Origin: Gymnopus androsaceus JB14
Lineage: Eukaryota > Basidiomycota > Agaricomycetes > Agaricales > Omphalotaceae
Assembly: GCA_009733575.1 (NCBI GenBank)
Contig: ML769493.1
Location: 1-64,000 of the forward strand
Direction: 5' to 3'
DNA length: 64,000 bases
The notes below the pieces were generated by a model, which was not told the DNA's origin, did not search any database, and saw nothing but the letters and a program-made list of their open reading frames with translations. Each line of letters opens with the position of its first letter. Position 1 is the stretch's first letter. A program made the translations under genes and the position numbers. Positions 47,201 to 58,268 of this stretch are shown in pieces.

Positions 47201-48059
47201 CAGCTCCACTCCGAAGCAACTCGGTAATCCGAATCCTTCGATGTGGGTACAATACAGCTGTGAGATGTTCCTCTGGCTCTTCCCCAGACTTGTCTGCATT
47301 GCTTTCTGGAGCAACGGCAGGATTCGGGGTTGCGCTGAAAACCGAGGTGATTTGTGCAAAGACGCCGACAGGATGTACCTCATCGAGACTGGATATGACA
47401 TCCCTGTCGGATGCCTCATCTTCCTTTCCTTCTTCTTCCTTGAGCAAGAAAGCACCGATATATGGTTGTCCTCGAGCCATCATATCCCTGATTGCACGAA
47501 CCACAGCAGGGTTCTTGATTATGACGGCTTTATAAAATCCTGGAAAGAGTGGACGTCGAGCGATGGGCAGGGCTAGAACAGTAGGGTAATCTGTTGGGAC
47601 AGAGGGTTTGGCCAATGACTTGTTGTTGTTTCCGGAGGAAGACGATGAAGATGGAGAAGAGGGGGGAGGTGAAGCAGGCGGAACTGATTCCGGTTCGCTC
47701 TCATTTCCTTCAAGCTGGCTGGTCGCTTTGGGTACCTCCTCAGTAGTATCAGCAGCTTCCTCTTCCTCCTGCTTATCCTCTTCAATTTCCTTTTCCTTCT
47801 TCGCTGACCGTGATCCTGACCCCGAGCTATTGATCCACCTTGGACCTGCGCCTCCGCTGCCTATCTTCGGCGTACGTCTAATCATCGGAGCAGGCGACGA
47901 GGAGAATGTCCGAAGTCTGGGAGCTGCGAGGGACATCATCCATCTCGAGCTGGAAGTAGTATTCGGCAGCAAATTCCGACGGGAGATTCCAGAGGTAGTC
48001 TGGGTAATAAGCGTTGGAGTTGCCGACGCAGAGGCAATCCTCCGCCCTAGTTTGTTCAT
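44254..48059 (-). pseudogene. PIM1: Mitochondrial Lon protease, near-complete copy L3 (frameshifted)
   Basis: Lon is the ATP-dependent protease of the mitochondrial matrix. The start at 48059 gives an Arg/Ser-rich transit peptide (MNKLGRRIASASATPTLITQ), a low-complexity acidic region, and the Lon N-domain (ALPIARRPLFPGFYKAVIIK). Then come the AAA+ domain with [16 protein letters not shown] and [12 protein letters not shown], and the protease domain with [10 protein letters not shown] (catalytic Ser) and [17 protein letters not shown] (catalytic Lys). Introns lie near 45953-46020, 45725-45788, 45515-45578 and 45315-45372. Compared with the other copies it has single-base changes near 46557, 46541, 46338, 45168 and 45071 that break the frame. 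All catalytic residues survive, so sequencing error is a real alternative to pseudogene status. Confidence 0.8.
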
Positions 48060-48312
48060 GGTCGTTCAGCGCTTCCGCTGCAGATTCAGAGTGCTTCCGA
48101 GTATAAACTGCCTGCACTATTTCGTACCAATCCAATGGACGAGATGAAGCGCGAAAGAAGGCACTTCCTAGTAGGTCGAAAGGAGTTGGTGAGTAAGAAA
48201 AAATGAAGACGCGTTTGCCGCTGCTGAGCAATCCACAATTGCGCAAGGAGCTTACCAAGGAAAAAAACCGGAGAAGATAAAGATAAGATAAGGCACCAAG
48301 GTACAGCGTGCG

Positions 48313-48325
48313 CGCTAGCGCCGAT
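48313..48325 (+). promoter_or_regulatory. Upstream motif of F-box copy F6
   Basis: CGCTAGCGCCGAT on the plus strand is a diverged form of the conserved motif, in the orientation expected for this plus-strand gene, about 110 bases before its ATG. It lies in the divergent promoter shared with Lon copy L3 (48060-48435). Confidence 0.3.
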
Positions 48326-48435
48326 ACATCTTTCCTTTCGTCTTCTTTGTTCATGGTCAAGCAGATTCTCTCTGGTATGCAGCAGTCGTTAATCATTCAA
48401 AGCCTGTAAACTCGCCTACTTAATTCTTTCTAGTC

Positions 48436-50057
48436 ATGAATCGCCTATCAGGTTTCACCGCCTTGCCAAACGAACTGTTGCTTCTAATTGGAGACGAAAT
48501 CTCTGATGATCCACGTACTCTGAAGGCTCTTACCTTAGTTTCCAAACGCTACCATGATTTCTTCAACTCTTTCCTGTACCGGGATGTTTGCAACAAGGCT
48601 CTGCCTACACTCGCACTTTCCGAACAAAGTCGACTACCTTTGACTGGAACTCATCCTGCTTCTTATGTCAAAAAGTTCTCAGTATCGCCCACTCACAAGC
48701 TTAGCGCAACTGTTTTTCAAAAGCAGATGGCTTCTGCTATGAAAAATATTGCTTTGCATGCTGCCACCGGCGCCATACAAGCACTCACGTTCCGCTCGAA
48801 TTTCAGTCTTCCAGAAGTACTTGGTGGCAACGTTCCTCTTGCTCTAAGGCTTCTTGAGGAACTCGTCCTAAAGATTCCAATTCTAGTGAAGAATACACGA
48901 TTAAATGTATCCTTAGTGGTGAGTACTACGATTATACGCCCTGATTCCAATATGCACTGACTTTTCATCTTTCAACTGTAGGACTCTTTATGTGGACCTT
49001 CATTAATTGCAGCTAGACCTGTATTTTTGCAATCTTCTAGAATCTCCTTGTAAGTAATACGAACATATCTTTCCCGCAGAACTACTCACCTCATATTTCT
49101 TAGCCGATCTCCCAATGGTGGCTAAACTCATTCAAGCAGTTGCCCACCTCCAGTCCTGGGCTGAAACGACTCTCACTTCGGCCTCCATTTTCAGACCAAT
49201 GGTCAGAAACTTTTGCAAATATACTGAATGACAGCAGATTTTCATTCCCTGCTTTGATCGAATTTGCCTTGGAGTACTCTGACTACAAAGAAAAGTTATC
49301 CGATTCCATAAAATACTTCTTTCAGCGTCATCCCACGATTGAGGTGCTGAGGTATCATGTTTACACATTGAAGACTTCCGCTCGGCCATTAGCTACCCCA
49401 GGAATACTCCCCAAACTTCGGCGCTTGGAGGGTTTTGTAGAGGATGGCATTCTTGTGTGTAATCTAGGCATCTCTCGGTTGGAAAGCCTTACTTTGGATC
49501 AGTGTTTGGAACCGACCGCGCCATGTTCTGAACGGTGTGCGCAAATCCGGGATGCGTTGTCGAAGACGGTCTCTATTCGTCAACTATACCTCCGTGAGCA
49601 AAAAGGATATGACTTGGCGCACATCAGCTCTATCATTTCTTCTTGCCCCAATCTCACTCATCTTCATTGTCGGCTCGATCATGTGTATCATCGAAACGTT
49701 GTGTATGTCCCGTTTTAATGTCTCCGGCCTATTCTTCTCATGCTTAGATCGCTTCAGAATATAAAACCCATTTACAACACTATTCTGGAGATGCTTCCAC
49801 ACTTGGTGTATCTCGGTCTATGTGTGGAAACATGGCAGAACTTGCCCCCATATTCTGAAGGGGTACATAGTGGTTTGTCAAAAGAGGCATGGACCATATT
49901 GTTGGGAAAGGAACATAGAGAAGCCATTACAGCTGTAGTGCCCTTCACTGATCGCTCAGCAAATACATTACGAATACAGGTTCATGATATTGGAAGCTAT
50001 AGGAAAAACTCGAGGCTGTTGCACTTGCCATTCATGGACTATTCATACACCAAGTAG
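48436..50057 (+). pseudogene. F-box/LRR-like protein, copy F6 (inverted, frameshifted)
   Basis: This is the only copy on the plus strand. Exon 1 (48436-48918, MNRLSGFTALPNELLLLIGD to NTRLNVSLV) is intact. Exon 2 has an extra base near 49010, the start of exon 3 another near 49135 (CATTCAAGCAG where others have CATCAAGCAG), and the end of exon 3 has two extra bases near 49688. The last exon, 49756-50057, is open (NIKPIYNTILEMLPHLVYL). The total shift is not a multiple of three, so it is a pseudogene. Gene, 3' spacer and motif are all inverted relative to the other copies. Confidence 0.75.
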
Positions 50058-50079
50058 AAAGTTCAATTAATTTGTGAAT

Positions 50080-50345
50080 ATATCGAGCTCTGCTATACAC
50101 CTGCTTCCTTCCTATACAATTCTCCCCCTACCTCCATTAAAAGGTGACAATCCAAAGAGACATGCTATGAATAGGACAAAGCAACTCCTCGTCTACATTT
50201 GCTAAAGAATCTCCAAGTCTACTATTCCTTCTCATCTGAGGTCCTCCAAAGTGAGCTTGGATAGTCCTGTTTTGTATCCGCTGAAAGTAGATACCGAGGT
50301 AAGCGAGAGGATCGCGAAGACGGCTGAAACACCACGAGATATCGC
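50080..50345 (-). repeat. Spacer module S7, inverted
   Basis: The reverse complement matches 16170-16400 and 42000-42290. It lies 3' of the inverted F-box copy F6, so the F-box and spacer were inverted together. This marks the right edge of the duplicated array. Confidence 0.6.
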
Positions 50346-51200
50346 TTGAATCCATTAAACCTCTGTACTAGTTCGGGTTGGGGGGTGTCGTTCCATGCAT
50401 TTTGCTCATCCATTGTTGGGCTTTGCTTGGGATAATAATTTTTCGTTTGAACGAGTCGGAATGCAAGAGATCATTGCTCGGATCAAAATATAGAATAGGC
50501 GCCCAAAACAATGCTGCTCTTAGCTACGACGCGCTGCAGATTTCATACACTCAAACTTCACACGAATATTCTCGGAAAAGTGAGATAAGTATACCACATA
50601 AAGCACGGAACTCCCACCCGACTCTCTGTATACTGTCACAATTCCGCAAACTCGGGAACACGTAGCTGCTCTCCCTCCAATTCCACCTCGACCTAGAACT
50701 CGACAAACACCGTGGCTTATACCCCATGAAATAGAAAAATATCTAATTCCGCTGAGGGAAACTCACCCATGGCGCTCCTTCACGCTCAAGGCTGATTTGA
50801 ACAGACATGTGAGCCCTATAGTTCGCAGACGACCCTATTTGAACTCGTTGGGAAATTGGAATGGATTGGTATATCTCGGCAACTATACCTTTCCCAACCT
50901 AAAAACGGGTTATCGAACGTGTACAGGGGGCTGCTAATGAAGAACTGGCGCGTCATTTGAGCATTTTATATTCGTTTTATCATTCCCCGACACTGACCGA
51001 AGGGAAGGGAGGGTCCTGTAACCCATGATCGGACGTTTTTCCACTGAAACGTTACATCGGTACATTCCCAAAGAAATCTTGAATTTGAGGTCAAATTGTA
51101 TTCCTCGTGCGTCATGAAACCGCGCAAAAAAAAAACCACTCACAGTGAGGACTATCCTCCTACGTATATTCAGGTATCGATTTGTCCGTGTTGTGGATTG
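50346..51200. other. Stretch without a recognised gene
   Basis: Several short open frames exist, none with a recognisable motif or a convincing exon pattern. A 40-base block near 51055-51095 (CATTCCCAA-GAAATCT, ATTTGAGGTC) recurs at 54512-54552, so both may be remnants of one dispersed sequence. Confidence 0.4.
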
Positions 51201-51211
51201 CCGCAAAAGCT

Positions 51212-52040
51212 GGAAACTTGTTAGATGATGATGCCAAAGTTCAGGTGTAATGTTGATAGTGCGTTTAATGTTCTTCCGATAGGTATGTATACTATTTCAT
51301 TCCAGGACCAAGGCCCTCCAAAAAGCGCTGGAGTTCGACTTCGACTCCTGCAAGCTGTGTGCCCCCAAATCTCCTCTATCCAGATGTTTTATGATAACTC
51401 CATTGTAAGGCCGCTCTACAACGGTTAGTACGAGTCAGTCACATTGCCTTCATTCATATTCGATATGTTTGTTTATGCGAGTTTGCTTCGTTGACTGATG
51501 CGCACTGGCTCATTGTGTATTCAGAATGTAACCTTACTTGAGAGATGGGAAAGCGGTCGGTCGATAAGTAGCCTACTGTAACAGGGCCCAACTCGTTAGA
51601 TGATGATAACAAAGTTCAGGAATGTTGGCAGTGTGTTTGATGTTATGCATCCCTTGTTTCGATAGGTACAGTATGTACAGGACCAAGGTCCTCCAAAAAG
51701 CGCTGGAATTCGACACCTACAGGCTCTGTGCGCTGCAGCCCACTCTCGGTTTCCCTATCTCTTCTATCTAGATGTTTGAAAGGCCGCCCCACAATAGTTA
51801 GTGCAGAGTTTTGTATTCGATATGTTCACTTGACGTGAATTTGCTTCATTGACTGACTGGCGCCACTAGCTCATCGGCTGTAGATATTCAGAATGTAACC
51901 CTACTTGGATAATCAGTGCATACATAGACCACATATTCAGTACATATGTTCATTTCATACGAGTTTCTTCATTGACTGACTCCGTGCTAGCTGACTTTGT
52001 GGATACTTATTCGAAATGTACCTTGGTCGAGTTTCATATT
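51212..52040 (+). repeat. Degenerate tandem repeat, about 378-bp unit
   Basis: Bases 51212-51540 and 51590-51905 are diverged copies. Landmarks are TTAGATGATGAT, AAAGTTCAGG, AGGACCAAGG-CCTCCAAAAA, GCGCTGGA-TTCGAC and TTCAGAATGTAACC. A third, partial copy (TTCATTGACTGACT, TTCGAAATGTA) follows to about 52040. The run CCTCCAAAAAGCGCTGGA reads SKKRW-like on the plus strand, suggesting an old gene duplicated in tandem, now without a frame. Confidence 0.65.
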
Positions 52041-52454
52041 TGCTATTGCAAAATTACTTTGATCTCTCCGACGCCACTCCTCCGCTCTCCGACTTGTTCG
52101 ATACTGACAGTAAAAAAGATCGGTTCTCTTTTGAGAAGACTGAACAAAAGGCTGGTGCTGAACGGGAGAGAATTTAATAAGGATCAAGAATGATAGATAG
52201 ATAGATACACAGCCGTCGTAAAGATTATGATAAGCTTCCAGTTCAGTGTAAAAGATTTGCGCTAAGCACCCGTTATAAACGGATAGCTAAGTTTTAGGAT
52301 CTCAAAAACTTCTTTTGCTCGGAAGGCATTCAAAGAATAGCGTGTCCGATTCCGAAGCACTGCTTTCTTCAATTTGTTCAAAAGCAAGACCTTCAAAGGG
52401 AGTTTTCCTTTCAAACGAACAACTACTCCTTTCTTCTAGTTCTACTTAGCGAAA

Positions 52455-53967
52455 ATGGACAATGAGATCGTCGCCCAGCTGCAAGAGAACATTATCACAT
52501 ATTCCATCGGGGGTATTCTCTACGGCAAGTAAATCTTACTCGTTCTTCTCTTCTCCCAACGCAAATATCTGACCTTTTTCATTTTAGGGCTATACGTTGT
52601 CGGAGCGCTGATTGCTACCTACTTGCTACTGTAAGTCTCTTCGATCCCGGTGTATCTATGTCCCGCTTAGCTCCAAAAACTATGCAGCCAGCAGGGGATA
52701 CGCCACTCCCTAGCGCGTTCAGTCCTGTTCACTTTGAACCTAATCATGTTCATTGGCCAGACGGGCAATCTCGTCGCTACCATCGTTTCAGAACTCAAAA
52801 TTCTACAATCACTGGGAGAAACGCCTTATGACCCCACTGTTGCATTAGAGCACTGGGAAGTTGCAATAGTTATTTTTCCTCGAATTAATGTGAGCTGAGC
52901 TACCGACTCTAGTATGCCCTGTGCAGACTGCTAACACTACTTGTTCATTTTGTAGTACTTCTTGAGTGACGCCATCGTCGTCTGGCGAGCTTGGATTCTC
53001 TATGAAGACCGGCTCTATCTTCGTGTTTTATTAGCATTCTGCCTAATCAGTTCATTCAGTGGGTATTCTCAGCCACCTTCGAAATAAATCTTTGACAATG
53101 TCGAACGTTTGAATAGTTGGCATTTCGCTGGACTCTGTATTCATTCTAAAAGAAGCCTTCTCCAATGACGAAGGCGAAACAAATACTCTGACCAACATCC
53201 GAACCGCGATGCCAGTGATGCTTCTCTTCACTAACCTCGTCGCCACTTCTATCATCGCAATGAAGATTTGGTTAGCACTGTGGAAGTGTTCCGTTCTTTG
53301 GGTATAATACTAACGAACTGCATTACAGGCATTACAGGCGCACTATCAGAATTGATCTGGGGAACGAAAGGGCATCGAGCGTAGAGCGTATTTTGCTCCT
53401 CTTACTCGAGTCTGGTTTGGTTTATTGTGCCTGCTGGGTAAGCCATCTCTGCGTGTAAATGCATCCATATCAACAACGAATTTTTAATCTTCATTCCAGA
53501 TCGTTTCTATAATCGGACTAACACCAGGGGCACTTTCATTCACTGGCACGAATGTTTTGTCAACGATGCTCCCGCATCTTACAGTAAGTTGGCGAAATTT
53601 TGCATTGGAAAAGAAATCCAACATTGATTCATACCCTAATCTACAGGCCACCTATCCAACCCTCATTATAATCCTTGTTGCGGTCCAGAAATCCTACTCC
53701 GAGCCATCATTCGGTAGTATTGTTGGATCAGCTCTAGAGTTCTCATCAACACCTCCGGAAAAAAGCTCTACGATCCAGGGACCTTCTTTCCGAGTACCGA
53801 GGTCAGAGTCGGAACTGGAAAGTCAAGATGATTCGATTTCGGCGGAGCTGCCGGTACAGTTTTCATCTACTACTTCGTGCTCGCAACCTGCGGGAGATGC
53901 TATCCTTAGCGGCGGCGGAATTTCTCAGAGTTCGAGACATTCTCTAGCACCACATACTTCAGTCTAG
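52455..53967 (+). CDS. Basidiomycete seven-helix integral membrane protein, second copy
   Basis: Eight exons (52455-52524, 52588-52630, 52688-52889, 52956-53058, 53117-53270, 53329-53437, 53500-53583 and 53647-53967) splice to 361 aa. Hydrophobic helices include GLYVVGALIATYLLL, SVLFTLNLIMFIG, YFLSDAIVVWRAWIL, VLLAFCLISSFIGISL and MPVMLLFTNLVATSIIAMKI. HYRRTIRIDLG is followed by VERILLLLLESGLVYCACW and ATYPTLIIILVAVQKSY, which are family signatures. The tail is Ser-rich and hydrophilic. The first intron (52525-52587) has a GC donor (GCAAGT), required for frame. Function is unknown, probably a surface receptor-like or transport protein. It is a distant paralogue of the gene at 414-1991. Confidence 0.87.
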
Positions 53968-54052
53968 GAGCCGGACGTTCCTTCGAGTAAATAATCTTTT
54001 GGTATATAATAGGGCTGGATAATAGATATACTGGTGGATATGAAATTAGCGC

Positions 54053-54155
54053 CAGCGGTAGACTCGAACCAGTACCCTTTGCACGGTAGTGATGAGAGTC
54101 GATCACTCCCTAATCATCAAAACTCACAGAAGCTACTGGCACGAGTCTACGCCAC
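54053..54155. repeat. Imperfect hairpin 3' of the membrane-protein gene
   Basis: AGCGGTAGACTCGAACCAGT (from 54053) pairs with GCTACTGGCACGAGTCTACG (54132-54151) apart from a few mismatches. A smaller inner stem (GTGAT/ATCAC) lies between. It recalls a tRNA T-arm but does not fold into a convincing cloverleaf. It may be a small fold-back relic. Confidence 0.4.
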
Positions 54156-54169
54156 CTAACTCTTTCTTT

Positions 54170-57100
54170 CTTGACCTTCATCGCGAATCACTGGTACCGG
54201 CTAATCGCTAGTGTTTGCTTTTCTCGCGTCTGATACACACCTCTTGCTGTAGATCTCGTGAAAACGCTTTGTTAAAGATGGATAGCGTGTCCGCGTTGGA
54301 TGGACATAATGTCAATCAGGCGAATTCCCAGTGAGTTCGACGCATCTGATTATCCTGCTTCTCATCCTGAAGTACTTGTTTACCTATATAGCTCTCTTAC
54401 AACTCGTCTTCGCTTTCGGTTCTGTGTCCCAACTTTGACCAAAAGCCATTGACGTTCAAACCAAGAGTAAATTTGCGCGTGCTACATATCAGAATAAACA
54501 CGGCTGGAGTGTACATTCCCAAGGAAATCTAGGATTTGAGGTCGAATTATCTTCCTGCAAAAGATATTACTCGTAAGCTCCAACTCTGCCTTCCCCGCCA
54601 AGTCACATGCCTACTTGCTTGCTTGTACACTACATATGCAGCATTCCCCGCCAAACTCATCGTCCCTGGCATAACCATGCGCGTTATATTCTTCGCAATG
54701 CTAGTCGACGACTCAGTGTCTGCCAGTCGCTCTGTGTACAACAGAGATTGTCAAAATAAATACAACAAGAACAGGCATAGTTTATCTGCCTACCTAGTCA
54801 CCAGGCCTGGTGAGGGTTGCGAGCGTCTCTTCAGATTCGCGAGCAAGGTCGAGAGCATTGCGTGAGGAGCTGATTGGACTCTTGCTTGATGAAATGTGTT
54901 TGCTGTGAACGGTCAATAATTATACCGAGCGTGAAAGTCGAACTATGATCAAACCTGCTTAATGCCTTCAAGATCGTCGTCATTTTCTTCACCGGGAGCA
55001 GGAAACCTCTTCGGAGTCCATCGGAGAAACGACCTCGTGAATTCCCCTGAAAACAGTTCGCTCCGATCCTGCTCGATATCTGGTCCTCCACGAGGATAAC
55101 ACCTCTGCTTCAACTGTATTTGTCTCTGATGTTGACAGAGGTAGGAGCATCGTTGCTGGAAGAGTCTAAAGATGATCTGCTGGCATTGGGTGCTGCGCGC
55201 AGTCCATGTCGGGGTGAAGAGCTATCAGCGGAGGAATAGAAGGACTGTTTATATTTACGCCAGAAATTTGGAAGCGCGAGATGAAAGTGAAGAATGAATT
55301 CACGGTTGCGGTAAAAAGCGACGAGAAGGAACGGACAATGGATTGTAGGTTTTTCAAGACGAAACTTTCAGAGACGGAAATAGTTAGTTTGAATTGAGCA
55401 AGGAAGAGATTAGAATCTTACCAGATTGGCGAAAAAGAACTGAGAGGCCCCTGTAATCATCCGTAATTTCTCTAGGTCTGCTCCCATCCGTACCCGTACC
55501 TCAACTCCATCCAGCATTCCCACCTTCATCCCCACCAGCCATACACATCATTGCACAAGCACAAGCCAGAAAATCAGGTTGAGACGTCATACTGGCTTCC
55601 CTCCGGCATTGCGACAAGCCTGAAGAAGCCAGGCCCGGCTAAGAAGGAAATATCCTGTTGCTGTAAGATGTACGGGGAGGCGAGTAGGAACTTAGAGCTT
55701 GGTAGCTGAGACAGGTGTGCTAGGCGGCAGTCTGATGTCTCCACCGTAGCTATGGATGATTCATGACAGACCATGGCGCCGCAGAGAACAGGTTCCTTTG
55801 AACATGGCAATTTTTGCAGCACGACGGTGGAGCCCAACCTCCGAGCCTCTCGTTCGTCGCCATTCCGGACTTTCTCAAGTACTACCATATCTATCTACCA
55901 CAGGGTATGCACACCGAAAGGAAACGTCTCAATTTTGAGATCTCCGAGGTTTATCGCTCGAATCAATCCAGTACCGACACTCGACGGGTAAGGGATGAGT
56001 TGGATGTGGAAGATTGCTTCAGAGCGAATGTGTACTGGGATTATGCTCTGGATATGAAGCTATGCAAAGACTTTGAGAAGAGACGGATGAACCAAGCCGA
56101 CATCGTAGGACCCTGACGAATGGAATAATAATATTAGCATCTAGCGAAAAGAACAATAAAAAGCGTACCAGTGATACGCCAATCGTCAAATCTCGTAGAC
56201 CGAACGTTTCAATTGGCCTAGACTAGCTATAGAATCAAGGATAATGATTCGAAACCCAAACGAGGTTCTGACAATTCATGGGCCACTAGGACGACGAAGA
56301 GAATTACTTGAGAGGGATTCGGGGGCGGAACCACCCAACATGAGCAACGTCGAATTTCTTGGGGTCCACACCAGTGTCCATCATGATAGGACACGTTCGC
56401 CGTTTGGGAATCACTCTGCAAGCATCAATGAAATGGCAGAGTGTCAAGGATCGCCGTGAAAAATCAAGACTGGAAAACGGGTTTGGCGATGTTTCGGAGT
56501 ATAAAATCAAAAACATTCGAGTCGTCGCCTTGAGCTGTCAAACTGCAGTACAGTTGAATTTTTATTTGGGCGTGCTATTGGCAACAGTAACGCTGGAGAG
56601 ATGTAGTAGGTTCCAAGGCAATTCGCTGGACTTGAGATGAATGACTGAAGCAGAACCACTGGATTAGTTAAACTCAGCATTACTTCTACAGCCTAGAAGG
56701 CTCCAATTGCGCATTGGGCCTGTGTTCTTGAGGTTCTCAGTTCCTTCCGATCCTGCTCGACATCTGCTCCTCCGCGCCCGGTGAAGAACTATTGCTGGCA
56801 TATGGTCGAGTGGAGAACGAGGATTTGGCCAGCAGATTCAACTGGTTATGTAAAAGAGACATCAAGCGCTCATGATAGCTGGATTAGCGCTCATCCCTCG
56901 AACAGATTTTCTTACGAGTTCGCGTTTTGCCTACAGCTGAGCGCTGTCAAAACATATCTTAGGGCGATGTCTATGATTCTCGCATCATAGTCGATGCTCT
57001 GCAGTGTTCCGTCCGAGAATACCACTGCTGCACCAATTACAATGGCCTATACGTGTCTTCAGTTGAACCAGTGCCAGGTTATTCATACATAGCTTCTCCC

Positions 57101-58268
57101 CACTGGAAACCTTCCAACACAACCCGGAACGTTTCATAACTAACCCCAGCACCATCGTCAGAAATCTCGGTCCTAACACATCTTCAAAAATTTATTGAAC
57201 GCCGTCAATAGTTATAGATCGCTTTTTGGAATCGAGTCCTGAGTCCATTCCAAGTTACTACTCCTCATTCAAGTCGACGTTCGTAATACGCGATCTGCTT
57301 CATGTGTCGCTTATCCGTCGGCGAGAAAAGTCCTCTTAATTTATTCTAGGGCCCTAAACACTTGGATTATGGAATCTATTGGGACATACGGGATTGATTT
57401 CAGCTTCTTGGAACGAAGAGGAGATTCAAGCCCCAAGGGTGAACTTGTTAGTATACCGGTAATGGTGCTTCGTTCCGAAGACCTTCAGAGGCTCTACGGA
57501 AGCTCCTACTTCGATCTGATTTTTCTATTTCTGGTCAACAATCTAGAACCCATGAGGTGAGTAATGCGAGGATGTGGAACGAAACCAGATATAGCTTGAA
57601 TTATCGGCATTGGCTTTTACTGCTTTTTGGACTGCAGCTGGGAGATAAGTACAGTCGGCGAGTAATCTAATTACCTCACATCCGTTTAAATCCTGCAGGA
57701 CTTCCGTAGAACCCTTGTATTTACGACGCGTGTACTTAGTAAATTGGCGCCTATTAGTAGGCCATTCGCTTCTCGCGTCGACGCCTTGCGCGTTTCATTT
57801 GTTATTCTAGGGCCCGTTGGTGAGTCCATAACTTCCAAATTCCTTTATCTTGGGAATTAGTACTCCACAATAAGACAACTCAGCTTCTTACTATGATGCT
57901 CACTGGCGCTTGTGGCTAAAAGCTTGTAAAGTAATATTAGCTCAGTCCGCAGAGTTCTGTTCTTCGTAGGTAGTTCTACTCGAGCTTAGCTTAAGCTCTT
58001 GTCATTGTTCTAACGAATATATATATATATATCCAGTGGTTGCGCAAGAATGCAGCGCACACGGGGATCAGAAAGATCTTGGTAGCGCCCTTAGAAGATA
58101 AATGGAAGCCTTGCTTTTGATTGCCTTCGTATTTCATCTTTCTCGGATGAATATTTAGCAGGCCCCTCTTTTTTTATTTTTGGCGGCGATCAAACATGCG
58201 GTAGTTTAGGTCGTATATGTAGGGATTTGGGTTTGGGTAAGTCTTTTTCGTACAACCAACTTCGTTCC
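54170..58268. other. Long stretch without a recognised gene
   Basis: No frame here shows a known motif or a coherent exon series. The block GATCCTGCTCGA-ATCTG-TCCTCC recurs at 55072-55096 and 56750-56775, and another is shared with 51055-51095, so dispersed relics are likely. A frame at 57369-57560 (MESIGTYGIDFSFLERRGDS) ends at a plausible donor (GTGAGT) but has no obvious continuation. A (TA)n tract lies near 58017-58032. Confidence 0.4.

Noticed and set aside
47086..48147. Plus-strand open frames opposite Lon copy L3
   Set aside because: They are antisense shadows of the Lon N-terminal exon, whose transit peptide and Lon domain lie on the minus strand.
54053..54155. tRNA-like arm containing GGTTCGAGTC on the minus strand
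   Set aside because: Only three of five T-stem pairs form, and no acceptor or anticodon stem of normal length can be drawn. The inverted repeat explains the similarity better.
57369..57560. First exon of a gene or of the helicase (MESIGTYGIDF...)
   Set aside because: It has a plausible donor but no following exon in frame, and the helicase already has a complete model starting at 58269.
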